A stretch of DNA of 34,796 bases from Candidatus Poribacteria bacterium (lineage in GTDB: Bacteria > Poribacteria > WGA-4E > UBA9662). The position numbers and the translations under genes were made by a program. Below, piece by piece: positions 33,936 through 34,796 of this stretch. The notes beneath the pieces are model-generated. The model was not told the DNA's origin and did no database searches. It saw nothing but the letters and a program-made list of their open reading frames with translations. Numbering within the stretch: position 1 is the first letter of the stretch; the number at the start of each line of letters is the position of its first letter. Where the stretch lies: NCBI GenBank assembly GCA_012963885.1, contig DTUY01000381.1, forward strand, positions 8,047 through 42,842. The letters run 5' to 3'.

Positions 33936-34796
33936 ATTGGTTAATAGGGGGTCCAAGTAGCATAACAATGCCAGTTGAAGTGCAAAAGGTAGCGCAGCCA
34001 GTATGATGGTTGACGACCATACTCTAGGGATTTGCTCGTCAACCATTGCTGTAAGTTCATTGAAATGGGTGATGGTGTTCTCGATAGCCATATATTCCAC
34101 GGGCCACTCGGAAAAATTTGTCCAAGCAGAAATAACTATGATTGCTATCAGGGGCGACGGCACAAATTTTGAATACTGGCCGTATAGAATCAGTAATGTG
34201 ACGAGAACAATTATGGTATTAAGATGTAGCTCTCCTTTGACAGGCTCCGTGCCATTGAGACCTAGTAGGATCTGTGCTTAGCTCACCTAAATCAGCGCTG
34301 CTATGCCATTCATGAATCCAGACACGACGACATTGGGTACGATGCGTATAAATTTGCCAAGCCTTGACACGCCCATAATCAGGAGTATTGCTCCCGTTAA
34401 AATAAGTATGACATTTACAAAGTGGTCAGCTTGTATGTTATCGGGAAATTTATTTTCGTATGCATATGTTGCGCATGTAGTGTTCATCGGCGCAGTTGGT
34501 CCGGAGCACTGAACCCGCGTACCTCCTAATAATGAAGTAATGGTCGCTATGATACCTGCGGACATTATGCCAGCGAATGCACCTCTACCAGATAGTATGC
34601 CAAGTGCAGCATCTAGGCTTAATAAAACAGAATTGGCTGGTAAACATTGGTCAGGTAAACATAAACGTGCGGTTAAAGGTATAATTCTCGTTACTCTATT
34701 ATGGACAGAAGGTAAAATGAGCAAAAACGATCATTTTCGCATGATATAGCTAAATCATTATAAAACGACATATTGTGAATGCTCAGAAAAGAGTTC

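Larger units (their letters stand above)
33106..34724 (-). pseudogene. SulP-family anion transporter, split by an IS remnant
   Basis: A sulfate/bicarbonate-type permease in pieces. N-terminal part: LSGRGAFAGIMSAGIIATIT, GGTRVQCSGPTAPM and LGKFIRIVPNVVVSGFMNGI. Two nonsense codons follow in frame, TAG at 34287-34289 (expected Trp) and TAA at 34278-34280 (expected Gln), then NTIIVLVTLLILYGQYSKFV, PSPLIAIIVISAW and LAALPFALQLALLCYLDPLL. After the inserted element the frame resumes near 33562: STQQNKELVAQGIANG, AISLFGGVPGAQATIRS. Shifted frames then give GISVSLFVLIELLVFQNLLQ, GILIKVGFDVSDFEPIKLYF, LEMLLIGATALIT and LNTAVISMTILFHSLNKFII. No STAS domain is seen. The true 5' end may lie beyond 34724, where no start is obvious. 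Confidence 0.87.

Noticed and set aside
24155..34724. Recoded stop codon explaining the in-frame stops
   Set aside because: TAA, TAG and TGA all occur as internal stops in damaged genes, while the intact genes end normally; damage is the simpler explanation.
1..34796. CRISPR array, tRNA or rRNA genes
   Set aside because: No regularly spaced direct repeats and no cloverleaf or rRNA-like segment were seen on either strand by eye.

Overview
What organism: the window reads as a chromosomal piece of an uncultured, probably marine or host-associated bacterium of the Poribacteria type. This is an inference from gene content: four phytanoyl-CoA dioxygenase (PhyH) genes, three Gfo/Idh/MocA oxidoreductases, LamG proteins with signal peptides, a formylglycine-generating-enzyme-like gene, a PhyH-HEAT fusion and a DUF6785-type membrane protein lie together. 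No ribosomal RNA or marker protein is present to confirm it. Shine-Dalgarno sites are of the GGAGG type, and several genes appear to start with TTG or GTG.

Layout. 0-10 kb (minus strand): the start of an HpcH/HpaI aldolase, an MrfA-type DEAD/DEAH helicase, a Gfo/Idh oxidoreductase with a clear sigma70 promoter, GMP synthase (guaA) and a 1301-residue protein with an acidic low-complexity N-terminus and an apparent helical-toroid C-terminus. All of these are intact. 10-15 kb: an orphan basic protein on the plus strand, then minus-strand genes: a frameshifted DegT/DnrJ aminotransferase, a frameshifted NADP-dependent oxidoreductase and an intact PhyH-HEAT fusion. 15-24 kb (plus strand): a HEAT remnant, a broken PhyH, mobile-element debris, a GH32-like hydrolase whose N-terminus is a transposase zinc ribbon, a four-Asp-box sialidase-like protein, an intact PhyH and an intact Gfo/Idh. 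24-29 kb (plus strand): a broken PhyH, a tandem duplication of a secreted LamG gene with its leader, a large DUF6785-type membrane protein and a decayed small membrane protein. 29-34.8 kb (mostly minus strand): a TPR remnant, a broken serine hydrolase, a broken formylglycine-generating-enzyme-like gene, an intact Gfo/Idh, a HEAT remnant and a SulP anion-transporter pseudogene split by an IS remnant.

How the genes fit together: the intact accessory genes (GH32-like, sialidase-like, PhyH, Gfo/Idh, LamG, membrane protein) point to capture and processing of complex glycans, with sugar oxidation in the cytoplasm; this is inference from families. The strongest overall pattern is decay: about ten genes or fragments carry frameshifts, nonsense codons or truncations, while the housekeeping genes at the left are clean. 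Nonsense substitutions of all three stop types argue that much of the decay is real rather than sequencing error, although several single-base indels in homopolymers could be errors.

Most noteworthy: the transposase-zinc-ribbon/GH32 chimera and its missing acid/base glutamate; an IscB-like (PLMP/RRXRR) domain remnant just upstream of it; the duplicated LamG unit with a conserved C-terminal tail; two intergenic repeats that appear to conserve a peptide; a terminator placed right against the helicase start codon; and long G tracts inside genes.
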